A DNA stretch of 64,000 nt from Galerina marginata (lineage: Eukaryota; Basidiomycota; Agaricomycetes; Agaricales; Galerinaceae), in assembly GCA_023014335.1 (NCBI GenBank), contig JAECYW010000018.1, positions 744,001 to 808,000 of the forward strand, given 5' to 3'. Below the pieces are notes generated by a model, which ran no database searches, was not told where the DNA came from, and saw only the letters and a list, made by a program, of their open reading frames with translations. Both the position numbers and the translations under genes were made by a program. This document shows positions 25,151-37,020 of this stretch, piece by piece. Position 1 is the first letter of the stretch; each line of letters begins with the position of its first letter.

Positions 25151-25784
25151 GGGAGACTTGAATCAGAGTCGGAGACATGACTGAAAGCCTATTTAAATGA
25201 TTTTTGGACTTTGACGAGGACGCTGGCATTTGGTCAGTGAAAATTCTGCGTCCAGGTTTCCCATTTTTAATAACATTTGAATCTATGAAATCTAGAGTCA
25301 AGAAGCCTGAGGCCGGTGAAGGAGGACGACTACAGCCTCATGGTTTCGACAGTGATCAAATATTAAATCATACAATATCCGGGTTCTAAGAACAGGCAAC
25401 TTCTTGTTCATCTTGGCGCCGGCTGCTGGGGCCAACACACCAGCTTCGACATTGTGATTGAACCCTGGACCTCTGGACGGTATTATGTCGGAGTTTTGTT
25501 TGTTTTCTTGGGTTCACAGCTCTGAAGAATCATAAAAATGCAGTGTAGTTGGAGTGTGGCCACGTTCGACTGCTTTCTGGGCCTGACCGGTCATGACCCG
25601 GTCGTTGGAAATCCGGATGAGTATTTTCGTCTTGTCACTAATAATTGAAAAAACGTGTTGCGCACAAATTCCGTCTTATCGGACGTATCAAAGGACCAAC
25701 CGGCGCCTATTGGAAGTTCGCAAGCTATGCCGCTATACCGCCACAAGGCGAGGGACTGTGATACAATTAGCTTTACTCGTATGA

Positions 25785-25945
25785 AAACATAATATCAAAC
25801 GTTAATTTACCGTACAAATGCTACTCTTCACAAGTTGTATACAGAGACTTCGATCTCTCCTAGTTGGGCGGACAATGAGTACCCCGACAAAGGCAAAAAA
25901 TGATGGCGATGAGAGACAATTGCATGGGAGACGGAAGGACGGATC
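25785..25945 (-). pseudogene. Duplicated exon 1 / intron 1 fragment of the secreted-protein gene
   Basis: This block aligns with about 25015-25160, the signal-peptide exon and first intron of the neighbouring gene, in the same orientation. The equivalent start ATG and a Leu/Ile-rich signal-like stretch are visible, but the rest of the gene does not follow. Confidence 0.65.
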
Positions 25946-26049
25946 GGACAATTATTTCTTGGCACTAATGTCTTATCGAAACCGATATACGCAGTATCAA
26001 AGGACCATCCACGCTTCCTGGCGGCTTGGGTAGGCTAGAAGTCCTGGTT

Positions 26050-26560
26050 GAGGATGGTGGGGGAAAATACGTCCAACTAGAGAGACGTAAAAACATGAAG
26101 GTAGGAAGTCTCTCCGCCTGCACCGGAAGGAAGGAATCCTTGCCTAAATGGACAAGTTGAAGTGGAGCAGTGAGAGACATGTCAAAATTATGAAAGACGC
26201 ACGGCATTGAAGCCACAAGTACAGACACTGCCTTTCAGAAGTTTTTATATCTCAGAGAGATAATCGCCGTGGGCTTCGTTTTCTTAATAGATAAGTAAGG
26301 TGTTTATAAATGGAAAGACGGCTGTGCAAAACATTACCATGCTTGATAAAAAATTTATTGTGGAATGTTCGAGGATGGAAGTGGAGGTTTTGACAGCGAA
26401 AACCGATCAGAAGATGAATAGCCTTTCACTGAACAAATTGAACTAAGAAGGGTAAGGAAGGAGGGCGCAGACATTAACATGAGGCTGAGGACGTGCAAAT
26501 ATGAAACGCAGCAGGTCCTATGGTTTCCCCGAACATCGGACAGACCCCTCAATCGGACAA
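26050..26560. repeat. Dispersed repeat, copy A
   Basis: Shares diverged blocks with 31090-31700, 41000-41460 and, inverted, 30590-31000. Common landmarks are ACATGAGGCTGAGGA and a CCGCAGCAG-type motif, plus an ATCAGAAG-containing block. No coding capacity. The boundaries are approximate. Confidence 0.5.
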
Positions 26561-29165
26561 ACCGCGTTATCTCTGTCAGTTTTCCACCAAATCACCTCAA
26601 ACCTTGTACAGTGCTGTGGGTACGAAACGATGAGCGGGCGAGAGCGCAGGAGGGTGTTGGGCGTCGAGTATCCAAATGCGACTGCGTGGCCTGACGGTTG
26701 TGAATGAGTGCAGCGCGTGTGCCATGATGGGAGCCACTCCCCGTCGTCGTTCGTACCCTGCAAATCCTGACTCTCAGGTTAGCGATCGAGGTTCAACACT
26801 TCACCACTGCACACGATTCTGCATGCACAAGCTAGCCCGCCATCCAAATCGATGGCGACTGCCCAAACGCACCAAGCACACCTCAGCAATCTCCTGCGGC
26901 ATGTTCGAAGCCGCGTCGACACTCCCTTCCCGCTGCGGTCGGACGCACTCACAACAAAAAGCACCCGCGCCTCTGTAGTCTCATACATTCGCTTTTTTAG
27001 GCACGATATCGCCTTTAAGCGTGCCAGAATGGCCTTGATGGCGCTGTGCAGGCTAGCCAAAGTGTAAGGTCCTACAGCAAGTAACCTAGGTCAGTAATCT
27101 GTCCTTCTAATGCTCGAAAATTTCCTTACTTGGTCTATAGCACCCTTCTCCTTCTCGACGCCGACTTGTGGTGGTCCAAATCTCGAAGTTCAAGGCGCTC
27201 CGCAAGGGCAGCCGTTGAACGAACTTGAGGTTTGGGGGCTTTCGGATCGGTAAGGCAAGTAACACATCGTACCCTAGTCGAAGTGTTACTTACTTCATTT
27301 CCAGCCCCCTCGAGCTCGTAATTTCGATGTTTCAAGAACGTTCGACCTCCTGCTCACCACGCCGTCGGCCGCCCACTCACCTGCTCTCCCGACTCGCAAT
27401 CGCAGCCATCTACACTCCCACCCGCGTCATACATTTCGCTGCGTGGAGGTCAGTCGAATACCTGGGAAGGGAATAATCAAAGCAGACAACTCACCGCAAA
27501 ACCAGCAGTCAGCCCACCCCTTCATCAACATCACCCCTCCATTCCAGCTCCTACTCTTGGTCGCACCACCTCCACCGTCTCGCGGTTTCGATTACACCCC
27601 GGAGTCTGTGTCGTCGTCGCCGCTGCTTGTCGTTGCCGCCGCCTCCCCACATTCCTTCCTTCAGCGGGCGCAGAGGCATGGTGTACAGAGAGCGGGGTTG
27701 TTGGCCCATACTTGAGGAGTGCTTGAGGCGGGCAGGCGTTAGCTATGCGAGCCACACCCGCAGAAAAGCCAGCCCGTCCGCCTCGTGTTCGTCGGGGGGA
27801 TATCGACTTGCACGGTGCGCGAGTGTCGTCGGCGGCGTTATGCCGGCAGACCAAGGTCTAGGGGCTTCTACAAGTCATTCAGGTCAGTAATATTATCATC
27901 TAAAGCCCCAAAACTGGCTTACCTCGTGTATAACAGCTTCTTCCTCCACCCTCCGACTTTTTATTCAACCTGCCGATGCTCAACCTCCCGCATGCGGTCA
28001 CCGTCGACTCGAACTGACAGTTTGCAAACATTTTAACGGGTAAGTAAAACTTCAATATCTTCATCGTTTCTTCACTAACCTAGTTTTCCAACCCACTCAA
28101 GCTCAGGACTTCGACGTTCCAACGTCAGCGTCCAGTCCCATCGCCACCCGCCACCTCGACTCCCAATTCATGATCCCCGCCTTTTCACTCTTTTTCGACG
28201 CACCAGCACTGGCAGCAGGTTCCCCTCTCTATGGTCTCATCTCGCTTTGATGTCATCTTCAGTGCCGGCCCACATGCCTTAAAGTGGAGAGAGGTACGCG
28301 GCGACGGGATCGTGGTTGCTCGGCTTGTAGATTGTCCTATATAGAGTCAATATTAGTAAGAAAGTTATACGAGAATAATATTAAAAGTGTACCTTTGGTT
28401 GAAAGTTGGGGCAGTGGGGTGGAAGAGGGAGAGGTGAGGGAGGACGAACTTAGATATGGAGGTGAATCATCGATGAACATGTTGATTTCACAGCTTTCAG
28501 AAAGGAAATTGGCCAGTGATACGGAGATTTTCCACCAGGAGCCAATGAAGGGGAAATTTGAACGAGGTGGAAGAGGGCGATTTGAGGAGGGCGGTGGTTG
28601 AAGAGAAAGGTCAGAGTCGTGAATAATCCGGTGGCTCACACAGGCGCCTGTGGCTGTGTAATTCAGGCGCGTCAATTGTTGACGATTCGCCTCCGTCACT
28701 CCGCCACCACCACCAATCGCACCGCGCGCCTCTCCCTGCGAAAGGGATGTAGGTCGGAAACGGATAAATTAAGCCAATTTAGCGAGGAGGGGCAGACAAA
28801 CACCTGCCGTCTTCAAGCCTACGTGAGCCGCGCTGCAGCAAAAGTCACTGGCATGGAACGCATGAAGGAAGTATACGTTCAGGTCGGTCTCTAAGAGAAT
28901 ATTTGTGGCGATCATATCTATCACTTGGTCATAAAACAGAAATAAAATGATTCAGATTCGGGGAGAACATGTTACATCTCGGAGTAAAAACTGTTTTTGT
29001 AATATGAGTATCGAAGAGTACCAGTACGGAATATTTGAGTCGTCCAGACAGAACGAAAACTTGGAATTTAAGCATGTAAGCTTATTTATTGTGGAATAAT
29101 GGAACCTGTAGCGAGTCTTGAGTTAACGAGACCATCAATGTGATAAACTCATACCAGTGATTCCC
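26561..29165. other. Gene-poor stretch with intron-like blocks
   Basis: No intact gene. Intron-like blocks starting GGTCAGTAAT and ending ..AG occur near 27090-27138 and 27887-27938, with a related one at 43414-43469. They are separated by pyrimidine-rich, exon-like sequence without an open frame through the junctions. Confidence 0.35.
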
Positions 29166-30056
29166 TCAGGGTGTCTCAGGCGGCGGCGTCACTTCTTCTT
29201 CGCAGCATACGTAGGCACAGCCCGAGAACTTGAGAACATCGTTTTTTTTGCGAGGCTTGCTCAAAAATCTTGCGACTCTGGCATCATCAGGGGGGGGTCG
29301 GTGTAGTGTCCAAGTAGTGGGTAACCACTCAACATCGTCGCCTATATTGGGTAAATGAACGGGCCTTGTTTCATGTTTCCTCAGGACGCCACTACTATCC
29401 CAGAAACAAGACTTCTCCAAAAAGACGACATCATGATGCCATGCATGAAGTCGGTCCTCGTCCATCGAATAACAAACCCCAAGACAAGTGATCTGCAGCC
29501 TCTTCATGCAAGCATCGAATGCTTCGAAAAATGCGGAAGACGGAGGAGAAGGCGGCTCTTCCTTGTCAGTGACCGTGTAGCGCCTATGCTCCAATACCTC
29601 TCCAACACTGTTCCAAAAGGCCTCGGTAACATTGTCCAACCCCTCATTCGTCGGTATCATGATATCGAAGTCGCGTAGCACGGAGGAGATGTTGCAATGC
29701 CCGGGGGGGATGTCGCATGGCACGGTATCAATGTCGCGTTGCACGGTATCGATGTCGCGTTGCACGGTATCGATGTCGCCTTCCTTGATATCGGCGGGGT
29801 TACGCTCCAACACCATCTTCTCTCCCGGCTCGAGTTTAAAGTGAGCATGAAGGAGCCGAACCGCGTACTTTCCCGCGTAGTCGTGCTTCAAGAACAGGTC
29901 ATAGACCTCTTGTAAGAGTTGCTTGATGGCATATAGGTCTTGAGGGTGTTCCGGGGCGTGTGGAAATGCGGCATGAAGCTCTCTCTGAAATACTTTGTAG
30001 GCCTCCCTACTGGATAAGAGAACATTGTATCTGCCTTTGAGATCGTCGGGCGACAT
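29166..30056 (-). CDS. Unknown protein with in-frame heptad tandem repeat
   Basis: A single-exon frame of 296 residues from ATG 30056 to the stop at 29166. I do not recognise the family. The N-terminal half looks helical and charged (FQRELHAAFPHAPEHP, YAVRLLHAHFKLEPGEK). Near residues 90-110, DIDTVQR is repeated about three times, encoded by a 21-base tandem repeat at 29715-29790. The C-terminal half includes EEPPSPPSSAFFEAFDACMK and ITCLGVCYSMDEDRL. A diverged, frame-broken paralogue at about 41930-42540 conserves the VF..Y..KQL, PPSPPS and LGVCY blocks, which argues that this frame is a real gene of a lineage-restricted family. No signal peptide or membrane helix. Confidence 0.68.
   Translation of the reverse strand: MSPDDLKGRYNVLLSSREAYKVFQRELHAAFPHAPEHPQDLYAIKQLLQEVYDLFLKHDYAGKYAVRLLHAHFKLEPGEKMVLERNPADIKEGDIDTVQRDIDTVQRDIDTVPCDIPPGHCNISSVLRDFDIMIPTNEGLDNVTEAFWNSVGEVLEHRRYTVTDKEEPPSPPSSAFFEAFDACMKRLQITCLGVCYSMDEDRLHAWHHDVVFLEKSCFWDSSGVLRKHETRPVHLPNIGDDVEWLPTTWTLHRPPPDDARVARFLSKPRKKNDVLKFSGCAYVCCEEEVTPPPETP
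29715..29790. repeat. 21-bp tandem repeat within the coding sequence
   Basis: About 3.5 copies of a unit resembling GGTATCGATGTCGCGTTGCAC, diverging at the ends. The length keeps the reading frame, so copy-number change would alter the protein by seven-residue steps. Confidence 0.8.
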
Positions 30057-30589
30057 AGTGAATATGATTTGTAAGAGTGTTGTCGAGCGGTAAGAAGATG
30101 TTTTGTTGGATATCCTGTCAGGAGCGCCGTCAAGTCAAAGCAGGTTATATACTTTTCTGTGGACACCAGGAAGAGAATGAAATTAGAGATGCTCTATTCA
30201 GAAGCGCGCTGTGATCATCTAACTTTAAGATTTGGAAACTGACCTAGAAACATTTACAGAGACGCGCCTCAAAAGGCATTATTGGACATCGAAAGAATTT
30301 GCCGAGATAGTCCCATAAGCATTCAACCGTTGACCTGTCCGCTGGCGCAGGCAATGCGTCTGATCGGGTACATGGAGAACTTGGTCTAGCCGCTTTTGTT
30401 TTATTTTAAAACAGAAAACTGCCTTCTTATGATTATCAACTTCCTTTCCTTGTTGAAATACAATCGGAATACGGGTGATATAAACCTGGGGTGTATGTCT
30501 ATATCAGCCCAGATACCTTCTGAAGTTCACGTTCCGGTCATTTATCACGTACGACAAGCCTCGTTCCAATTGTGTAATATTTAGGCGCT

Positions 30590-31700
30590 GGAGATTTGAA
30601 TTTGATTGCTGCGGATTTACGTATAAATGGAGTCACTGTCAGCCTCATGTAATGGGCGCTTGAGGACCTATTTTAATTATCTGTCATCGCTGGGTTTAAT
30701 TCGAGTTGCCTGACCATATTTCGTTTAGTTTTGTGACCCACAGAGCGTTATGGTCGTTCTTCGTTCCTCGTGCAGCTGCATGTAATCGAAACGTGTGGTT
30801 AAGATAATCAGGAACTACGTCTTGTCGTTCTGTATCGTTCAAGGTGTCTTCTAACCATGTATTACGAGTGACAAGAACTGAATAACACAGATAATTTGCT
30901 AGGGATTCACATTTGAATGAAAGCCTGTTTCCTCACCCTCGTGTAATGGCACTCAAGGAACTTGAGCTGTCATTCCTGTGCTTTGATCTGAGTTTCCTGG
31001 CCACCACCACATTGCATTTGGTTCCGTGATAGTTCGTATTCCGGTGGATATTCGAGTTTTTCACGGACCCTTACCCTCATCGACATTTTATGTCAAGCCT
31101 TCAGCACACTCCAGCCTTTAAAATAAGGTTTCATATGATCATCTCCTTCAAAAATTGGACGTAGCAGGAGAATTGCGACCTGTCGTGCACCAAAATAATG
31201 GAATCACCGTGCTCAAAAAGGACAAATCACAATACAGACAGCCATGCTGCGAGAAACATGTTAGGACTATGGAAGACGCATGTTGAATCTTGACGAGACT
31301 TCACCGTTAAAAAATGACGCATGGCATGGCGTATGCATGGGTGCATCTAGCCACATGTCCAGATATGTTCAGCTGATTCTCACAGGTTCCAGAAAGATAA
31401 TCAAGGAGGGGGCTGTGTTTTCTGCGAGAAGCTGTTTATAAATGTTACACCATGGAAAGAGCGCTCCACTGGTAATGAACGTGGCTGTCTTGCTGGGGAA
31501 TGATCGAAGCTGGAAGTTGAGGTTTCTGGGAAACTTCGGAAATCAGAAGACGAATATACGCAACTTGAATTAAGACAGGTCACGTAAGAGCCAGTGAAGG
31601 GAAATTACACGAGGCCGGGTATGGCGATCTCCATTCCAACATAAAGCCGCAGCAGAATTAAAACCATTTCCATGCAGTATGTTATGCAGCCTGAACAGCG
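30590..31700. repeat. Dispersed repeat copies in opposite orientations
   Basis: 30590-31000 matches the 41340-41420 repeat in reverse orientation (shared landmark CAGCCTCATGTAATG) and contains a second diverged copy of itself. 31090-31700 matches the 26-kb and 41-kb copies directly. No coding capacity. This is part of a roughly 9-kb gene-free tract (30.2-39.2 kb). Confidence 0.45.
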
Positions 31701-32765
31701 TCTGTCAATTGATTGACACATTGGGGTGAAAAATCCTACTTGACAGATAACTAAATCAGCTTCAGAATTGGTAGATATTGATTGGGCGTTAAACTAAGGT
31801 TCGCGAATGAAGAAAGTTATAGTCGAAGGATTTAAAGTGTGACGCGAAACAAAAGCAAGCACTACACGGAAATGAAAAGGGTGCTGCGCGGTCAGATACA
31901 GCCTCCGCAGTCAAAGACCTACTGGACGGTTGCGGCGATGGTTTTGCCTGGTCAGAAGGCATTGTAACCGCGATATAACAAAGGGATCTAGTTGTAAGGC
32001 ATTTGCATGGCCATAGCGCCTGGAATATTGTAACTGGGTGGCATGTAGGCTAGAGCATGTTGGGAGGTAGAATGAAACACCCAAGTCGGCCAGGGCTTGC
32101 CATACGCGCAAACGATTGACAGTACAAAGGGACTTGAGAGAGAGGAGGCATAATTACGAACCAAAGAAGAGCGGGAGTTAACTTGCGATTTGAGTATCTA
32201 GCTCGACGTGGGCGTTATGTAGCCGGAGAACCTTACCATAGGTCGACTTGCCAATCACAGCTTCAACCCTATTCAAATCCGTTTTGAGGCACAGGTAGGA
32301 GGTTCTCTTGATGATGAACGGCAATGTTAGATACCCCTAATTCCTCTGATGGGGGTTGGGAAAAGGGTTGGGCGCCTAGGATGGGAGTGCGGAAGAAAGT
32401 GGTATGAGGTTTTTTTTCATCAAGTATTCCAACATGCTGCTAATCAGTTCTCAATCACCAAATCTGTCAAAATACCTAGTTTCAATTCCAAATTTTGTAT
32501 TTCCTTGTTTTAACTCCCTACAAATATTGTGCTTCTGAGTCCTAAATTCATGCAAAATAACTACTGGAGCATACTTTTCCAAGGCTTGATGGCATGTTGT
32601 GGTTAGGCAACTTCCTAGATGTGGTCCATGCTGGTCAGAACTTTGGTCAGAGCAGTTTTTCCACTTGGGCTTTGGTTTGTGACCTGATGAGGATTGTAGG
32701 CTCTGTAGGCTCAGGTGTGGTTATGATGTGATTGCACTTTAATTTGGTTCCACCTCACTGGCAAC
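31701..32765. other. Gene-free, nothing recognised
   Basis: Part of the gene-free tract. No open frame with family similarity, no RNA gene. Confidence 0.4.
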
Positions 32766-32767
32766 AT

Positions 32768-32859
32768 CTAACATCCAACATTCAACATTCAACATTCAAC
32801 ATCCAACACCAACACCCAACATTCAACATTCAAAATCCAACATCCAACATCCAACATTT
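32768..32859. repeat. Short satellite of 7-bp units
   Basis: Runs of CAACATT and variants such as CAACATC repeat about 13 times. A diverged satellite of the complementary type (TTGAAAG/TTGAACC-like units) lies at about 37595-37675 and may be the inverted counterpart. Confidence 0.8.
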
Positions 32860-34164
32860 AATCTTTTACATTCTAGGCCCAATGTCAAGGAGGTACCAGG
32901 AATTTATGCTGTGACCCGAGGTAGGGGGGCGGTGGGTCTGTGAGGACATAAAAAAAAATATTTTGGAGGTCAAATTTTGTGCGTTTGGCAACCTGTTTGT
33001 CTCATCCACACCCATTTAAATTTTTTACCGCCATGTAGGTATATTTTCGGCTCTAATCTGACACCCCTAATGAAATTGAAGGTCAATTTGCAGGCAAAAC
33101 AGGCCTTGATCACCAAAATATCTGTTCTATAGCACCATTTACCTATTTTGGAGCATTTCAAACAAAGAGTAGGGCTTCTAGTTGTCTTTGTACTTCAATA
33201 ATCTTGCAGATACCCTTTCCCATGTTGAGGAGTCTCTGGGCCTGCTTAGCAAGGACAGAGATTGTTGGAATATGAAAGGGCAATGTATCGCATAACGGTG
33301 CTACGACATGGTGGTAAGAGATAAAGAAGGAGAAATGAACATGGCAATGATAAATAATCTAATGATAACACAAGTACATACCCGAATCGGGATCGTGAAC
33401 TCCAACAGAGATTTCAACTTCTACCTCAATTTCATCTTTGACATGTTTATGTCAGATGATGGGGGTGTATGCATTGGGACAGACGTGAGCGTCTATGTGA
33501 ATGTCAATCCCAATAGGGCCACTCAGTCTGTTGTAGGGATTGTCACGGGTACAGTGACCCACGTGGGTTGGGGTGTGGGTTTTGTTGGGGTATGGGTACA
33601 GGTAGGCATTTTTGTACCCTACAAAAACCTGTACCTGTGACAGGGTTGGCGGCCCATGGTGGGTCAGGCGCTGAGGTCAAACTAGGTGCTTAATTGGTGC
33701 CAACGTGAGTTTCACACAAAGCTTTTCTTAGTGGAAAGAACTGAAGAACGGAGATAAGTCCAATTTGAGCTATGTATGGTACCTCCAACTCCACCGACAG
33801 GGCATACCTATATTTAGCAAGGAGTGTAGTGCGTGAACAAGTTAACATGCGGGAGAGTTAGAACATAAGACAGGAATACCAAGCTGAACAAACCATACAT
33901 TGATACATGGTATAAGGAATTAATGGGGAGTTCTACAAACAGGGACGGGAATTATTAAATCCACAGAGATATTTCTTCTTTCGGTTGTAGGCACCCAGAG
34001 ATATTGATGAAACAAGTTAACTAGCAAGCATATGGACTGTTCCACACAGTATGGTTCTATCAAAGGATGGTATTATTGCATAAAGGAGTTACAGGACTCA
34101 GACCTAATGGGGACGCGTACCAATAACTCCTCTTTTGCACAGTTAAACCCGGTTCACGATGGAT
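32860..34164. other. Gene-free, probable repeat interior
   Basis: The frame at 33308-33640 (110 codons) lacks any motif and is GT-repeat-like towards its end; I do not consider it a gene. Confidence 0.4.
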
Positions 34165-35375
34165 GCTTTCTGCAGCCTGAGGGTAGTTTTGAAACACATA
34201 GATGACTGAATAGGTAGACTTTTAATAAAATCTAATCTCCTATCACACACACACACTATCAGTCAACACAGTAAATCAATCCTAACACTTGACGAGCGTT
34301 AAGCACCCAATCAAATAATCAAGTTAACTGATCAGTTCTTTTTGGGAGGGACAGGTATTTTTATAATAACAAGACTAATCCGAAGAATCCGTCTGGTACA
34401 GGCAAAGTACGCATTCACGTAGAATGGACGTGTCGACCCGAAGGTGAACACTAATGGGTTGTTGTTGGGGAAATAGAAAATAGATAACGAAATCAAAGAC
34501 TCTGCCTCTTGGGATTGCGGGATACGTCACTGAGACGCGTACGGGACTTGATTACTCTAGACTCTTGAAAAATGGGATAACGCCACTCTGGGACGCGTAT
34601 GACTCTCTTGGGGTTACCAAAACCCTGCTCGATGGGAAGAAACTCTGCAATGTCCGGTGTAGTCTACAACTATCTGAGTTGCCTCTACCACAGTCCAGGT
34701 CTTAGACACGCGACGCACTACCAAAGTATGGGTTACCGCAGCTAATCGGATGGCCACTGAAGCCGCTTCAAGTCAAAATAGATGACAGGTGTAAGAGATC
34801 GTTGTTCAAGTCCTTAAGTCTTTCAAAATCAAGTATGTTCACTCTGATCACAAAAGGTGAAATTCCGTCTAAGACAAATAAATCTGTTTATTCAAAATTC
34901 CTCAAAGTCAAGTTAACACTTAGAAATCTTGAAGAGGTTCTGGCGAACGTTCAAGATATAATCTCGTGGGTGGTACTGTCCGATTTCCTTCAATTCGGAC
35001 GTCCCGCGTCACAGGGACCTCAGATTTGTCCTAAATGTCACACCTGTCCCATGTCCCAAGGCTTTTGTCCCAATCCCCTGGCCAAAAATCAACCCAAATA
35101 AGGTAATATAGGGTCCAAAATGAGCGCCAAAACTCCAGGGCCCTCCTTTATTTAGAAGGTGTACAAAACCAAAATTTCGGACAGTCGGGTCACACGTCCA
35201 CCCTTTGTACGAATTGAATGAAATTGGACAGTAAATTGCTTGTCTTTTTCTACGTACGCATACAGCTTTTATACTACTGAGAATAATATTTACATGTGAT
35301 ACAATGAAGGACTCGGCCTTTTACAAACAGCTGAACTGGATGCCAAGTTTCTTGTTTACTAAGCTTTCTGTTTCT
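34165..35375. repeat. Left arm of a large imperfect inverted repeat
   Basis: The arm pairs with about 36100-37020 in reverse orientation. Anchors include CACCCAATCAAAT (34309) against ATTTGATTGGGTG (36854), TCACTCTGATCACAAA (34837) against its complement (36356), and TCGTGGGTGG (34964) against CCACCCACGA (36242). A 256-bp MITE interrupts the left arm. No coding capacity. This may be a foldback-type element centred near 35.7 kb. Confidence 0.65.
34976..35231. mobile_element. MITE with TA target duplication inserted in the inverted-repeat arm
   Basis: The termini are inverted (left CTGTCCGATTTCCTTCAATT, right complement CTGTCCAATTTCATTCAATT) and flanked by TA (34974-34975 and 35232-35233). The opposite arm of the large inverted repeat reads straight through the equivalent point (GTGGTAAATTGC on the complement), so it serves as the empty site. 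Tc1/mariner-like MITE, 256 bp, non-coding. Confidence 0.82.
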
Positions 35376-36099
35376 TGCATAAGCTATCTTTCTGGTTGGC
35401 ATGGGTATGCGTCGGTATTACTCCTTTGGTAAGAACGTTCAGAGGTTCTTGCTGATACAAGACCGTAAAACGCGTCCCGATGTGCCGGGTCTAGGCTCTA
35501 TCTGTGTGTTGTGGAAGGCGCGCCCATATATTTTGATGGACGGGCCTGCACGGTAATCTTATCTTATCTCAGTCTTCGGGTGCGCACTGTTATTTGTGTC
35601 CATTATTGTTCGCCCGAGATGTCCGTGGGACTCGACTCGGCAATCCCTTCCTTTTACAGTAAGGTCGAGACTCGAGAAGCCATCACGGTTGAGACTCGGC
35701 AGTTCCCGTCCCTCATGTTCTGGGTTTGCAAGCTTGTTACTTGATTTGTCAGGTGGTGCCGCGTCGGCACCATAGTTGTGGGTCCTATTCTTCGGATATC
35801 TGTCCCTATTCGTTTAGATGCTAGAGACCTGTGCCTGTCAGTTAGGCGCACAGGTGGGCCCGCATTCACAGTCCTTGCCTTATTACCACGCTTCGTATAT
35901 GGACGCATACCCATAATTAGAAGCACATAGTTTAACTTGGACTTCGTCGCGTACAATAGTTTCCTCTAGTCTTGGCTGGCTTATACTGATTGTCCGAGAC
36001 TTTAGACAATGAGCCGCACAAGATATATCATTATTCTAAGTCCAATATTGGTATGAGGAACAGGTAAAAACCGAAAATTCAGGGCTGGCCGAAGGGCCG

Positions 36100-37020
36100 T
36101 CCCTTCAACGACTTAGTAAGATACAAGTACTTGCATGGGACCGGAGGTTTGTAAAAGGACGGTGGTCCAAAATAATGCATGTAAAATTAGTACCATGTAG
36201 TATAAAGTTAGTAGATGTTTGTAGTGCAAGCAAGCAATTTACCACCCACGAAATTATATTTGGATGGTTTATACGAGCTGCCTAAGTGACTTTGACATGT
36301 TGACTTGTCTTCAAGGAATTTTTGAATAGTATTTGACTTGAAAGAATTTCACCTTTGTGATCAGAGTGAGAGTACTTTAGATAACGGTTCTAAGACTTGA
36401 AATGAAGATCTTGTTCACCATCATATTGTTGACTAGAATAAGGCTCCGGTGGCCCTCCAATTTGGCAGCACGTTAAATTGTACTTTGGTAGTACGGTGTT
36501 GTCAAAGACCTGGACTGTGATAGGGACAATTTCGGTAATTGTAGACTATCCGGGACATTGAAGAGTTTATTTTAGTTGATAGGTTTTGGTAACCTAAGAG
36601 CACTTGCGTTTTGGTAACGCACCAATTATTGAGTATACGACATTAGTCAACATTTTCACTTTAACACAGAGTATGGGACTCTACACCAAAAATATCATTC
36701 TATTTCTCAACCCAATTTACAACCTTTCTCCAGGTCGTTGCACTTATATTTGTGTATGCATCCCTTCAGTTCACGAGATTGATGGGAATCATCAGCTTTG
36801 ATCAGGGTATTGTAAAATTACTGTCCCTCCCAGAGACGACTAGTCAAATATTTGATTGGGTGATTACTGCTAGACAAATAAGAGTGTTAGATTTGAATAT
36901 TGACTGAGACCATTGGGGACGTATAGTAGGGATTTTCATTTCATTATTGAAGTGTTTATCTATTGTGGTCTAGCTAGTATTCAGAACTACCCTGCAGCAA
37001 CCATCTTATTGGGTTTGGAA
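36100..37020. repeat. Right arm of the large imperfect inverted repeat
   Basis: Complement of 34165-35375 without the MITE. Similarity is patchy (diverged, with indels), so the outer boundary is approximate. No coding capacity. Confidence 0.6.

Noticed and set aside
32768..32859. Regularly spaced short repeats, CRISPR-like at a glance
   Set aside because: The units are contiguous 7-mers without spacers, in a eukaryotic genome; this is a simple satellite.
33308..33640. 110-codon open frame
   Set aside because: No motif, low-complexity GT-rich end, inside a gene-free repeat tract; chance openness is more likely.
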